DNA of 64,000 nt from Paenibacillus maysiensis (GTDB lineage: Bacteria; Bacillota; Bacilli; Paenibacillales; Paenibacillaceae). Below, piece after piece: positions 56,321-64,000 of this stretch (its first letter is position 1; the number at the start of each line of letters is the position of its first letter). The position numbers and the translations under genes were made by a program. The stretch is from the NCBI RefSeq assembly GCF_000520815.1, contig NZ_ASRY01000201.1:27334-91333 (forward strand), read 5' to 3'. The notes beneath the pieces were generated by a model that did not search any database, was not told the DNA's origin, and saw only the letters and a program-made list of their open reading frames with translations.

Positions 56321-57604
56321 TCAGGCTTCAGCCGTCTTTCTGCGCGGATTACGTGCCAAAGCCAGATGACAGCCGAACATGAGCAGCATTACAACTCCGC
56401 TGATGATAAATGGAGCTGTGTGTCCTGCGCGGTCCCACAGCACTCCTGAAACGAGCGGACCGATGACCATACCTGAACCTTGGAGTGTCAGAAAAAAGCC
56501 CCATATCGTCGCTCGCTCGCTTTCTGGGATCAATTTGGCGAGGAACGTGTTCCATGCAGGCAAAATGAGCGCATAGCCCAAGCCGATGAGGGCTACGGAT
56601 ACAAACACAAGCGGAATGGATCGGACGGCGGAAAAGAAAAACAGCGTAATCCCGGCAAGTAAAAAACCGGCGTGCAGAAAGTATTCTGTTCCGAGCCGAT
56701 CCACCAGCTTTCCGCAAGGAATAAGCGCCAGCACCGTTACCCCGCCGCCAGCAATTAGAAGTACACTGTACAAATTCGGCGAAATTCCGAGGTCCGTACG
56801 GGCGTACAGCGTCAATACCGGGCTGATTAAACCGATAACAAACGATTGTAAAAACAGAGCCGGGTAAATCAATGGGTTTACATTTAGTTTTGTTTTGAGT
56901 GTAATGATCGTCTCCTTGATTCCTCCCAGCAGCTTCGGCTTTTGATTTGCAAGACCGTCGGAGGACACCAAAGCGCTCCGTTGCAGCGCCCCGTTGTCGG
57001 CAGACTCTTTCCGTCCGGGCAGCATCAGGGAGACCAACAACAGCACAATACTGCATCCTGTCAAAATCATAAACACCCTTCCGTAAGAATGACCATAATG
57101 TGCCATAGCGAAATTCATAACAAGCGGCCCCATTCCTGTTCCGCCCATGGACGCAATTTCCAATGTACCCATCGCCGCACCATTGCTGTTATTAGGCCCG
57201 GACATTTCAGTCGTTCCAGTCATGGCACAAGGCCAGAGCGGAGAAGTGCCCAGACCGAGTAACAGACAGGCAACTACGAGCCACACTGGCTCTGTCAGCA
57301 CGCTTAGCATGATCACCGCAACAAGTGTAAACAGCAACGCGGTCGACATCGTTCCCCGGTAGCCGAGCCGTTCAGCTATCCAGCCCGCCGGTGCCCGGAA
57401 CGCATTGTCACCAAAATACTGGAGCGAAAAGGCCAGACCGATAATTCCGGCTGACAGTCCGAGCGTTTCTCCCATATATACCGGCAGGATAGCTACCAGA
57501 AGAGATCCCTTCATAAATTCAACCAGAAATACCAGTACCCATAATTCCGCAAAAAAGGGAGACCATAACTTCCGAGGATTTTTTTCTCTTCCGATTTGTT
57601 TCAT
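56321..57604 (-). CDS. major facilitator superfamily transporter
   Basis: Twelve-helix secondary transporter of 427 residues from ATG 57604 (AAAGGATGTGGG upstream). MFS signature between helices 2 and 3: GWIAERLGYRGTMST; a second copy in the C-terminal half: GKLVDRLGTEYF. A charged cytoplasmic loop (about 195-235) separates the halves. Substrate cannot be told. It is divergent from speA and convergent with yktB. Confidence 0.92.
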   Translation of the reverse strand: MKQIGREKNPRKLWSPFFAELWVLVFLVEFMKGSLLVAILPVYMGETLGLSAGIIGLAFSLQYFGDNAFRAPAGWIAERLGYRGTMSTALLFTLVAVIMLSVLTEPVWLVVACLLLGLGTSPLWPCAMTGTTEMSGPNNSNGAAMGTLEIASMGGTGMGPLVMNFAMAHYGHSYGRVFMILTGCSIVLLLVSLMLPGRKESADNGALQRSALVSSDGLANQKPKLLGGIKETIITLKTKLNVNPLIYPALFLQSFVIGLISPVLTLYARTDLGISPNLYSVLLIAGGGVTVLALIPCGKLVDRLGTEYFLHAGFLLAGITLFFFSAVRSIPLVFVSVALIGLGYALILPAWNTFLAKLIPESERATIWGFFLTLQGSGMVIGPLVSGVLWDRAGHTAPFIISGVVMLLMFGCHLALARNPRRKTAEA

Positions 57605-57696
57605 CTGTCCCACATCCTTTGCCTTCGTTTTTTCGTCATAAAGTCCGGGTTGTCTCCATACTCCTCTCATTCACAAATAAAAGCACCATCAACCGC

Positions 57697-57724
57697 TTGC
57701 ATTCCTACTTCAAACTGCTATACT
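57697..57724 (+). promoter_or_regulatory. sigma-A promoter of speA
   Basis: TTGCAT, 16-base spacer, TATACT, 66 bases before the start codon. Confidence 0.7.
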
Positions 57725-57790
57725 CAATTTTGTTCTATTATCACTTGCCAGGATTGTCGAAATCCTGCACGAAAGGTTGTGACAACACTA

Positions 57791-59266
57791 ATGAATCAAA
57801 GCAACACCCCGCTTTTTACTGCTTTGAAAAAGCATGCTCAGAGCAACCCGGTTCAATTTCACATCCCAGGTCATAAAAAGGGAGTGGGCGCAGATTCGGA
57901 ATTTCGCGAATTTATGGGTGATAATGCCTTTTCCATAGATATGATCAACATCGCTCCATTGGACGATCTGCATCAACCTACGGGTGTCATCGAAGAAGCC
58001 CAAAAGCTTGCGGCAGAGGCCTACGGAGCAGATTATACTTACTACAGTGTACAGGGTACAAGTGGAGCTATCATCACTATGATTATGTCCATCTGCTTGC
58101 CAGGTGATAAAATTATTGTACCCCGAAATGTACACAAATCTATAATGTCTGCCATTATATTGTCTGGAGCAAAGCCTGTATTCGTATCTCCAGTCAGTGA
58201 TGAAAATCTTGGTATTCACCACGGGATTACAACCAAGTCCGTACGCCGGGCACTGGAACGCCATCCTGACGCCAAGGGCGTCCTCGTCATCAACCCGACA
58301 TATTACGGTGTGTGCGCCGATTTGAAAGAAATTGTTGATCTCGCTCACAGCTATAATGTGCCGGTCCTGGTCGATGAGGCCCACGGTGTACTCATTCATT
58401 TTCATCCTGATCTGCCGATGTCCGCCATGGAAGCGGGAGCAGATATGTCAGCTACAAGCGTCCATAAGCTAGGCGGTTCCTTGACACAAAGCTCGATTCT
58501 GAATGTGAATACCAAAAACGGATACGTCAATCCGCAGCGTGTGCAGACAATCTTCAGTATGCTGACAACGACTTCCACTTCCTATATCCTGCTGGCTTCT
58601 CTGGACACATCACGCCGCAATCTGGCTCTCAATGGCTATGAAATAGCGCAACGTGCGCTTGATTTAGCCGAATATTGCCGTGCAGAGGTCAACAAGATTG
58701 AAGGATTATATTGCTTTGGCAGTGAAATTCTCGGTACAGAGGCAACCTATAATTATGACGCGACCAAAATCACCATTCATATTCGTCATCTAGGCCTTAC
58801 TGGGTACGACGTTGAAAATTGGCTGAGAGAAAACTACAATATCGAGGTTGAGCTTAGCGATATGTACAATATCCTCTGTCTGGTGACCCCCGGGGATACG
58901 AAAGAGAATATTGAGATTTTATTGAAGGCTCTGCGTGAACTGGCTGCTATTCATTATTCTACAGGTCAGCAGCATGAACTGGATGTAAAAATACAGGATA
59001 TCCCGCAGCTCTCCCTGATTCCGAGAGACGCTTTTTACGGAGATACGGAAGTGGTACCATTCAAGGAATCTGCTGGACGCATTATTGCAGAATTCATTTA
59101 TGTATATCCACCGGGTATTCCCATCTTGCTACCGGGCGAGGTCATTTCGCAGGACAATATTGATTATATTGTCGATCATGTGGAAGTAGGCCTGCCTGTA
59201 AAAGGACCGGAGGATCGCACCGTGCATCAGGTGAAGGTTATCGTTGAAACAGACGCCATTTCCTAA
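57791..59266 (+). CDS. speA: arginine decarboxylase (Orn/Lys/Arg decarboxylase family)
   Basis: PLP enzyme making agmatine from arginine, the first step to polyamines. 491 residues. Starts near FHIPGHKKG (24-31). PLP site: HGxx-type SVQGTSG at 86-92, DEAH at 195-198 and Schiff-base lysine K226 in SVHKLGGS. The length and N-terminus match B. subtilis SpeA; lysine as substrate cannot be ruled out by eye. Start ATG 57791 with GAAAGG 11-12 bases upstream. mtnN elsewhere in the window recycles the MTA that polyamine synthesis produces. Confidence 0.92.
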   Translation: MNQSNTPLFTALKKHAQSNPVQFHIPGHKKGVGADSEFREFMGDNAFSIDMINIAPLDDLHQPTGVIEEAQKLAAEAYGADYTYYSVQGTSGAIITMIMSICLPGDKIIVPRNVHKSIMSAIILSGAKPVFVSPVSDENLGIHHGITTKSVRRALERHPDAKGVLVINPTYYGVCADLKEIVDLAHSYNVPVLVDEAHGVLIHFHPDLPMSAMEAGADMSATSVHKLGGSLTQSSILNVNTKNGYVNPQRVQTIFSMLTTTSTSYILLASLDTSRRNLALNGYEIAQRALDLAEYCRAEVNKIEGLYCFGSEILGTEATYNYDATKITIHIRHLGLTGYDVENWLRENYNIEVELSDMYNILCLVTPGDTKENIEILLKALRELAAIHYSTGQQHELDVKIQDIPQLSLIPRDAFYGDTEVVPFKESAGRIIAEFIYVYPPGIPILLPGEVISQDNIDYIVDHVEVGLPVKGPEDRTVHQVKVIVETDAIS

Positions 59267-59320
59267 GCCTCCTGGGCCGTAACAAGCTTGGAAAATCTTA
59301 TGAGCATCTTAAAAGCTTAA

Positions 59321-59345
59321 CAAAAAAAGCCCCCGTTTGGGGGCC
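59321..59345 (-). terminator. intrinsic terminator after the DUF1292 gene
   Basis: GCCCCC/GGGGGC hairpin with a 4-base loop followed by seven Ts on the minus strand; it may also act weakly for speA. Confidence 0.9.
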
Positions 59346-59388
59346 TCTTCATTAGCTTACAAAGTTGTAACAGCCAATAGATCCAATG

Positions 59389-59694
59389 CTATTCGTATTG
59401 GGCAACCAGCTCGCTGTATGCCTCTTCTACACGTTTCCATTCATCTTCGTCCTCGATATTGTAAAGCACCATTTCTTCGTTTTCTTCTTCCATACGAAGA
59501 ATAATGCCGTCTGCTTCAGGATTGCCGCGCTCCAGCAGGAGAGCGTAAACGTGATTTTCTACGTCAAAGGTCTCTACCAGCACCATTTCTACATCTTTGC
59601 CATTTTCATCAGTTAGCGTAAGAACCATTTCTTCATGTTCGTGGTCATGATCGTGGTTGCAGGCTTCACCGTGTTCATGTTTGTGATCACTCAT
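59389..59694 (-). CDS. DUF1292 protein with histidine-rich N-terminus
   Basis: 101 residues. The DUF1292 body (about 24-95) matches YrzB-like proteins: VLTLTDENGKDVEMVLVETF, then YALLLERGNPEADGIILR. The first 22 residues hold seven histidines, one cysteine and many acidic residues, a likely metal-binding tail. Start ATG 59694 with AAGGTAGG. Role unknown. Monocistronic. Confidence 0.9.
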   Translation of the reverse strand: MSDHKHEHGEACNHDHDHEHEEMVLTLTDENGKDVEMVLVETFDVENHVYALLLERGNPEADGIILRMEEENEEMVLYNIEDEDEWKRVEEAYSELVAQYE

Positions 59695-59773
59695 GGAAAT
59701 ACCTACCTTCAAATTGTTTTATTTTCCCCCGTATCGTAACATGATCAAGGGTGCAGGTCAATTTGTGGTGTGC

Positions 59774-60331
59774 CTAATTTATCGCTGTAATGACTTTTTC
59801 GGACACCAGTGTATAACTGCCGTCTTTGCTCTCTTTAATGTAGAAACCGACCCGATAATTCCCTGCTGTTTTGAAATCATACGTAAAGTCGTTTGTACGA
59901 AACCAAAAGTTATCCTTTTGTGCTCCGCTGATATCCTGGGACTGAATATCCTTTACGTTGCCCGAAGGGTCGGTGATCGCCACCTTCACTCCGGAGATAT
60001 CCGTTTTCAAGGTATCAATTTGACTGAATACATTGAACTTCACTTTATTGCCTTTATTCACGTTACCAAACACAGTATCCCCCTTGAACAGGAACATATG
60101 CACGTTCGGTTGGTCGAAAACAACCTTTCCACCGGACGGATCAAAACTCACAATCCCGTTAAAATCCCGAATGGGCACATACGTCTTGCCGTCAATGACA
60201 ACCGCGCCATCCTTCGACACCTCTCCGTTAATAATCAGCTTCACTTGGTCCTTGACGGATTCTGCCGAAATAACGGTCCCTCCCATTATCGAAAAGGCCA
60301 TCACTAGGGCCATAACTTTTCTCCACTTCAT
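59774..60331 (-). CDS. secreted protein with copper amine oxidase N-terminal-like (stalk) domain
   Basis: 185 residues with a Sec signal peptide (MKWRKVMALVMAFSIMGGTVISA). The mature N-terminus carries the stalk-domain pattern VKLIINGEVSKDGAVVIDGKTYVPIRDFNG, here quoted in parts: KLIINGEVSKDG and IDGKTYVPIRDF. Such domains are common in secreted Paenibacillus proteins and are structural. The rest is beta-rich (SGVKVAITDPSGNVKDI). Start ATG 60331 with GGAGGG. Surface or cell-wall location is inferred. Confidence 0.88.
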   Translation of the reverse strand: MKWRKVMALVMAFSIMGGTVISAESVKDQVKLIINGEVSKDGAVVIDGKTYVPIRDFNGIVSFDPSGGKVVFDQPNVHMFLFKGDTVFGNVNKGNKVKFNVFSQIDTLKTDISGVKVAITDPSGNVKDIQSQDISGAQKDNFWFRTNDFTYDFKTAGNYRVGFYIKESKDGSYTLVSEKVITAIN

Positions 60332-60532
60332 CGCTAGATATCCCTCCATCATCATCTGTTAAATAACTTCTGTCTTACATTTATACCTAGCTCAGTTCCA
60401 CAAGTTGCGCTGTGCATCACAAATTGTCCAAAGTTTTTGATATGGCGTAAAATCTTTAATTTCTAACAGCATCGATGGTAAGATACGACTGTAGAGAATT
60501 TATAAACATTTAGCCTGGAGGGTGAAATACGA

Positions 60533-61297
60533 ATGAGCCTGACCATACAAATGCTAGGCACAGGCAGTGCCTTTGCCAAAAACTATTACAACAATAACGC
60601 ACTGCTGGATAGTGGAGAAGGCAAGCTGCTAATCGACTGTGGAACAACCGCTTCGCTGGCTCTGCACCAAATGGGTGTCCCATTGCCCGAAATTGACGCC
60701 ATTCTGATCACCCACATTCACGCCGATCATGTCGGAGGTCTGGAAGAGTTTGGATTTCAAATGAATATCCTACATGGTCACAAACCTGTGCTTTGTATCG
60801 CAGAACCGCTAATTCATCCATTATGGGAAAATACGCTCAAGGGGGGCATGTCACAGCAAGGAATGATTGGCAAGCTGGAGGATGTGTTTGAGGTAAACGT
60901 TCTGACGCCTGGTGAATCCACCAGCTTAATATCTGGCATCGAAGTTGAGCTCATTCCTACCCGTCATATCCCCGGTAAAGACAGCTACTCCCTGTTCATT
61001 AATGACCGTCTTTTTTATAGTGCGGATATGATCTTTGATCCTGGCCTGCTGAATCAACTGGTACACGAGCGGGGCTGTCGCAGCATTTTGCATGAGGTTC
61101 AATTACAGGGTGCAGGAGAAGTCCATACGACGTTGGACGAGCTACTCAGCTTGCCAATCCTGCTTCAAGAGCGGATTCGTCTCATGCACTATAGTGACGA
61201 CATGGAGCAATTCAGGGAAAAGGCTGGAGTCATGTCCTTTCTGGAGCAGCAGCGCGTATACAACATTGTGGAGTTGGAACGCACGGAGCAAAAATAA
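60533..61297 (+). CDS. metallo-beta-lactamase-fold hydrolase
   Basis: 254 residues. Zinc-binding motif THIHADHVGG (H61, H63, D65, H66), with further ligands in ELIPTRHIPG and FYSADMIFD. Begins with the YycJ/RNase Z-like TIQMLGTGSAFAKNYYNNN. It lacks the extra exosite of RNase Z, so it is probably a general phosphodiesterase or hydrolase; substrate unknown. Ribosome binding site CTGGAGGG. Monocistronic. Confidence 0.9.
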   Translation: MSLTIQMLGTGSAFAKNYYNNNALLDSGEGKLLIDCGTTASLALHQMGVPLPEIDAILITHIHADHVGGLEEFGFQMNILHGHKPVLCIAEPLIHPLWENTLKGGMSQQGMIGKLEDVFEVNVLTPGESTSLISGIEVELIPTRHIPGKDSYSLFINDRLFYSADMIFDPGLLNQLVHERGCRSILHEVQLQGAGEVHTTLDELLSLPILLQERIRLMHYSDDMEQFREKAGVMSFLEQQRVYNIVELERTEQK

Positions 61298-61317
61298 TAC
61301 TGGATACAAAGTGAAAT

Positions 61318-61364
61318 AACAAAAAGCCGCCGGGTTTCCAACTGGAAAAAGAGCCCGGCGACTT
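61318..61364. terminator. bidirectional terminator between the MBL and DUF3892 genes
   Basis: CGCCGGG/CCCGGCG stem around a nested TTTCC/GGAAA stem; the T-run is better on the minus strand. Confidence 0.88.
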
Positions 61365-61417
61365 TGGCATATACTTGCGTGCAGTTATGTGCTTAGCGTA
61401 GATGCTTGAAATAAACG

Positions 61418-61654
61418 TCAGAACAACGGCAACTGATCCAAATTATTCGTAGGATCTCCATCGGCATCTCCGCGAATCCGCTTGCTTCCATCCTTGGCTT
61501 TGAATACATTGACCCCGGCAATCGAGCCTGCTTCAATTTCATTCAGAGCCTGACTGTAATCCAAAACCCGTCCGGTAGACGTCTGAAATGACATCAGATC
61601 ACCATCACCGTTTTTACGTACTGCCGTAATTTGTTCCCGTTCTGCATTAGCCAT
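61418..61654 (-). CDS. DUF3892 family protein
   Basis: 78 residues. MANAEREQITAVRKNGDGDL and VLDYSQALNEIEAGSIAGVNVFKAKDG (in parts) match the DUF3892 pattern. Small cytoplasmic protein of unknown role, common in Firmicutes. Start ATG 61654 with AAGGAG. Confidence 0.88.
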   Translation of the reverse strand: MANAEREQITAVRKNGDGDLMSFQTSTGRVLDYSQALNEIEAGSIAGVNVFKAKDGSKRIRGDADGDPTNNLDQLPLF

Positions 61655-61742
61655 GCTGCATCGCTCCTTATCCATAGTATAGTAGAGGAACTTTTACTAG
61701 CGTGCACCCTATGCAGAATTATATGCATCTTTGTACTGCCAC

Positions 61743-62189
61743 CTACAGCTTTTTGCGCATACGCACATGTGGAATCCCGGCATCGTCAAAAGGTTCTTCC
61801 GAAATCGTCTCGTAACCGAGCTTCTCGTAAAATTTTTCAGCTTGACATTGAGCATCCAGCAGCGAATGCCGTAGCCCCAGCTCACGCGCACGTTCCTCCA
61901 GAGCCAGCAGTAATATACGTCCGTAACCCCCTGAACGATGCTCCTTGAGAACCGCAATACGTTGCATTTTAGCTGTATCTTCCTCATAGTAGGTCAAGCG
62001 TCCCGTTGCCACCATCTTACCATGATCAGAGATCAGCAAATGATGTACAGTATCCCCCAGCTTGTCATAATGGTCGATTTCTAGATCGAGAGGAACCTTT
62101 TGCTCTTCGACAAACACTTTGGTACGGATCAATATTGCCTCCCGTAGCTGCTCCTCTGTTGTTACACTTATAATTTCTGCGGCCATCAT
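61743..62189 (-). CDS. GNAT-family N-acetyltransferase (YjcF-like)
   Basis: 148 residues. Acetyl-CoA-binding motif A: MQRIAVLKEHRSGGYGRILL near 87-105; C-terminal FYEKLGYETISEEPFDDAGIPHVRM is typical of the YjcF/ElaA-like branch. Substrate unknown. ATG 62189 (or the following ATG) after AAGGGGGAG. Confidence 0.92.
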   Translation of the reverse strand: MMAAEIISVTTEEQLREAILIRTKVFVEEQKVPLDLEIDHYDKLGDTVHHLLISDHGKMVATGRLTYYEEDTAKMQRIAVLKEHRSGGYGRILLLALEERARELGLRHSLLDAQCQAEKFYEKLGYETISEEPFDDAGIPHVRMRKKL

Positions 62190-62286
62190 CCGCTCCCCCT
62201 TATCATTGCTTCATTTTGAAAACTCACTAAATTTGAATTATATATAAAAATGGTAATGAAGTACAATCTAATTTCTATTTTTCTAC

Positions 62287-62316
62287 TTTACATTTATCGT
62301 TAATACATGATATTAT
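62287..62316 (+). promoter_or_regulatory. promoter of the tRNA-Val gene
   Basis: TTTACA, 18-base spacer, TATTAT; the -10 box ends 11 bases before the mature tRNA. Confidence 0.65.
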
Positions 62317-62327
62317 CTAATAACCGA

Positions 62328-62399
62328 AGGACGGTAGCTCAGCGGGAGAGCATTATCTTGACAGGGTAAGGGTCATGGGTTCGATCCCCATCCGTCCTA
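62328..62399 (+). tRNA. tRNA-Val (anticodon GAC)
   Basis: 72-base cloverleaf: 7-bp acceptor stem AGGACGG/CCGTCCT, D arm GCTC/GAGC, anticodon stem TTATC/GGTAA with loop TTGACAG (anticodon GAC at 62360-62362), 5-base variable loop, T arm ATGGG/CCCAT with TTCGATC. Discriminator A. CCA is not encoded. It stands alone, with its own promoter and terminator. Confidence 0.95.
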
Positions 62400-62405
62400 T
62401 ACGTC

Positions 62406-62435
62406 AAAAGCCTTGATACTCAAGGCTTTTTTTGT
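62406..62435 (+). terminator. intrinsic terminator after tRNA-Val
   Basis: AAAGCCTTG/CAAGGCTTT stem with a short loop and a run of seven Ts. Confidence 0.93.
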
Positions 62436-62538
62436 TTATTTAGAGATGAATTGGGTGCTATAAGAAGAGCAAAACAGATTACCTATACATATTGAGTCAA
62501 TTGTTTAACGATTCTTCGTTAATCATACTTAGAAGATA

Positions 62539-62569
62539 AAAAGCCGACCAGAAAATAGGGTCGGCTTTT
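62539..62569 (-). terminator. intrinsic terminator after nirD
   Basis: AAAAGCCGACC/GGTCGGCTTTT, 11-bp stem, followed by Ts on the minus strand; can work in both directions. Confidence 0.92.
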
Positions 62570-62600
62570 CTGTATGCTCAGCTTAATATACACAGAAACC

Positions 62601-62930
62601 TTAGATTACGATATAAACAGCTCCGCTCTCATTGTCAATCTCCGTGGGGTAAGCGGTCACACATCCAGTATCCGGCTCTAGCGCCCTTCCGGTGGATAGG
62701 TCGATTTTCCAGTCATGGAGCGGACAATGGACTGCTGATCCACATATCATTCCTTCAGATAACCGTCCCCCCTTATGCGGGCAACGGTTCTCAAGCGCAC
62801 GCACGCTGCCGTCGCTCAGGCGGAATACGGCTATCTCTGTATTATGAATGCGAACTGTCCTTGCTCCACGTCGGTCAATTTCGTTCAGATCGGCTATCCT
62901 GATTCTGCTGGTTGTGGTATTGGTCTCCAT
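62601..62930 (-). CDS. nirD: nitrite reductase (NADH) small subunit, Rieske type
   Basis: 109 residues with a Rieske 2Fe-2S centre: CPHKGGRLSEG and CPLHDW supply the two cysteine-histidine pairs. It partners NirB in assimilatory NADH-dependent reduction of nitrite to ammonium. ATG 62930 with AGGGGG upstream. 13 bases after nirB in the same operon. Confidence 0.95.
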   Translation of the reverse strand: METNTTTSRIRIADLNEIDRRGARTVRIHNTEIAVFRLSDGSVRALENRCPHKGGRLSEGMICGSAVHCPLHDWKIDLSTGRALEPDTGCVTAYPTEIDNESGAVYIVI

Positions 62931-62943
62931 TGTAATCAGCCCC

Positions 62944-64000
62944 CTATTCCGTTACTGGCTTAAGTTCTGGCAGCCGCACAAAATTCTTGCGTAGCTCTTC
63001 GTCATGAATGATTTCGTGCCACGGATCAGTCGTCGTGCTTAGCGTTTCCTCAATTCTGCTCACCAGTTGCTGTCTCGTCTCCTCATTTGCAAGTGCCTGC
63101 TTGATGGATTCCAACCCGACTCGTTCCACCCAGTGGGCTGTGCGCTCGTTCCAATTCGCCTGCTCACGATAATATTGCAAGTAAGCACCGGTCCATTCCA
63201 TCACTTCATCCTCCGTTTTAACGGTACAAAGTAGTTCAGCCGCCCGTACCTTAATACCGCCGTTACCCCCGACGTAGATCCCCCAGCCACCGTCAATAGC
63301 GACAACGCCCAAATCCTTGATCGTCGCTTCGGCGCAGTTCCGCGGACAACCAGACACAGCCAGTTTAACTTTAGATGGCGCATTCAGACGTTCAAATGCC
63401 TTTTCCAACCGGATGCCCATGCCCATAGCGTCCTGAGTGCCGAAGCGGCAAAAGGTGTTACCGACGCATGTCTTAACCGTTCGCAGCGTCTTCCCGTAGG
63501 CATGCCCAGACGGCATATCCAACTCGGACCAGATACCCGGCAAATCCTCCTTTTTCACACCGAGCAGGTCAAGACGTTGTCCGCCCGTAAATTTCACCAG
63601 AGGCACATTGTATTTCTCCGCGACAGCAGCAATTTTCTTCAAGTCCGCAGGTGAAGTAACTCCTCCGTAAATACGGGGTACGACGGAATATGTGCCGTCT
63701 TTCTGGATATTGGCATGGTACCGTTCATTCGTGAATCTGGATTCCTTCTCATCTGCGTATTCCATCGGCCACAGCATACCAAGATAATAATTGAGGGCCG
63801 GGCGGCATTTGGTGCAGCCTTCAGGTTCGTTCCATCCCAGCACATTCATAACTTCTTTGACGCTCTTCAATCCCATTTTCCGAATACCGTCAATGATCGC
63901 TTCCCGATCAAGCGTTGTACAGCCACAGATACCCTCTTTAATCGCTTCCCCGGTTTCTGCACCTGCGTACAGCTGTAACAGCCCCTCCACTAATGGCTTG
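62944..64000 (-). CDS. nirB: nitrite reductase (NADH) large subunit, C-terminal part
   Basis: The 5' end lies outside the window; about 352 C-terminal residues are present. A BFD-like 2Fe-2S domain (CGCTTLDREAIIDGI, then CTKCRP) is followed by the ferredoxin-like half domain and the sirohaem/4Fe-4S domain (CVGNTFCRFG and SGCPRNC supply the cluster cysteines). The missing N-terminal part should hold the FAD/NADH domains. Operon with nirD. Confidence 0.96.
   Translation of the reverse strand, partial: KPLVEGLLQLYAGAETGEAIKEGICGCTTLDREAIIDGIRKMGLKSVKEVMNVLGWNEPEGCTKCRPALNYYLGMLWPMEYADEKESRFTNERYHANIQKDGTYSVVPRIYGGVTSPADLKKIAAVAEKYNVPLVKFTGGQRLDLLGVKKEDLPGIWSELDMPSGHAYGKTLRTVKTCVGNTFCRFGTQDAMGMGIRLEKAFERLNAPSKVKLAVSGCPRNCAEATIKDLGVVAIDGGWGIYVGGNGGIKVRAAELLCTVKTEDEVMEWTGAYLQYYREQANWNERTAHWVERVGLESIKQALANEETRQQLVSRIEETLSTTTDPWHEIIHDEELRKNFVRLPELKPVTE

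Noticed and set aside
62328..62399. tRNA-Val as an integration site for a mobile element
   Set aside because: No integrase, no direct repeat of the tRNA 3' end and no foreign-looking genes lie next to it.
1..64000. CRISPR arrays, tandem repeats, insertion sequences, restriction or defence systems
   Set aside because: None was seen by eye on either strand; neighbouring genes are conserved housekeeping or small accessory genes.

Overview
The window is a stretch of chromosome from a low-to-mid GC, endospore-forming type Firmicute, most likely a Paenibacillus (P. polymyxa-like). The evidence is gene content and order: remA, ylbF/ylbG, ylaN, ytxJ, rqcH, yktB, acuA, ccpA and a T-box tyrS are Bacillales genes, and several blocks follow Bacillus subtilis synteny. 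Genus is inferred from memory of protein families; no search was run. Nearly all of the window looks like vertically inherited core genome. There is no integrase, transposase, CRISPR array or restriction system.

Region 1 (1-16.9 kb): a minus-strand run of housekeeping genes (bifunctional homocysteine methyltransferase/MTHFR, yicC, remA, gmk, rpoZ, coaBC, priA, the last cut by the window edge). Upstream lie a secreted protein, dapF and a SERCA-type Ca2+ ATPase, with rqcH diverging. Then come a PHP phosphoesterase and a LysR regulator that overlap by one base. Two unusually long perfect hairpins sit in the gmk-rpoZ gap and after rqcH.

Region 2 (17-33 kb): ylbG/ylbF (RNA-maturation Y-complex subunit), a two-gene XPB-type helicase module, a CBS protein, an M20 amidohydrolase, ftsW, asp23, a Ca2+/H+ exchanger, ylaN, an HPr-like protein that lacks the phosphorylatable histidine, an M29 aminopeptidase, a lipoprotein and a GAF-GGDEF diguanylate cyclase.

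Region 3 (33-46 kb): the rpsD - tyrS - acsA/acuA - ccpA - ytxJ neighbourhood known from B. subtilis, here also holding an AraC/GyrI-like regulator, a class A PBP with fibronectin type III modules, and mtnN. tyrS has a T-box leader with a UAC specifier. acsA has a cre site over its -35 box, so the window carries both CcpA and a likely target.

Region 4 (46-64 kb): a GlcNAc-type PTS permease translationally coupled to Enzyme I, a decayed coiled-coil gene, a divergent EPSP synthase, rhodanese, gnd, yktB, an MFS transporter, speA, small conserved proteins, a solo tRNA-Val(GAC), and the nitrite reductase genes nirD and nirB (nirB cut by the window edge).

The most unusual non-coding feature is a roughly 160-bp imperfect palindrome at 27.75-27.92 kb. 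It shares an exact 17-mer with a second intergenic site near 35.16 kb, which suggests a dispersed hairpin element. I did not find a convincing new multi-gene system. The best leads are this repeat, the Crh-like HPr paralog with a cre-like site in its promoter, and the XPB helicase pair.
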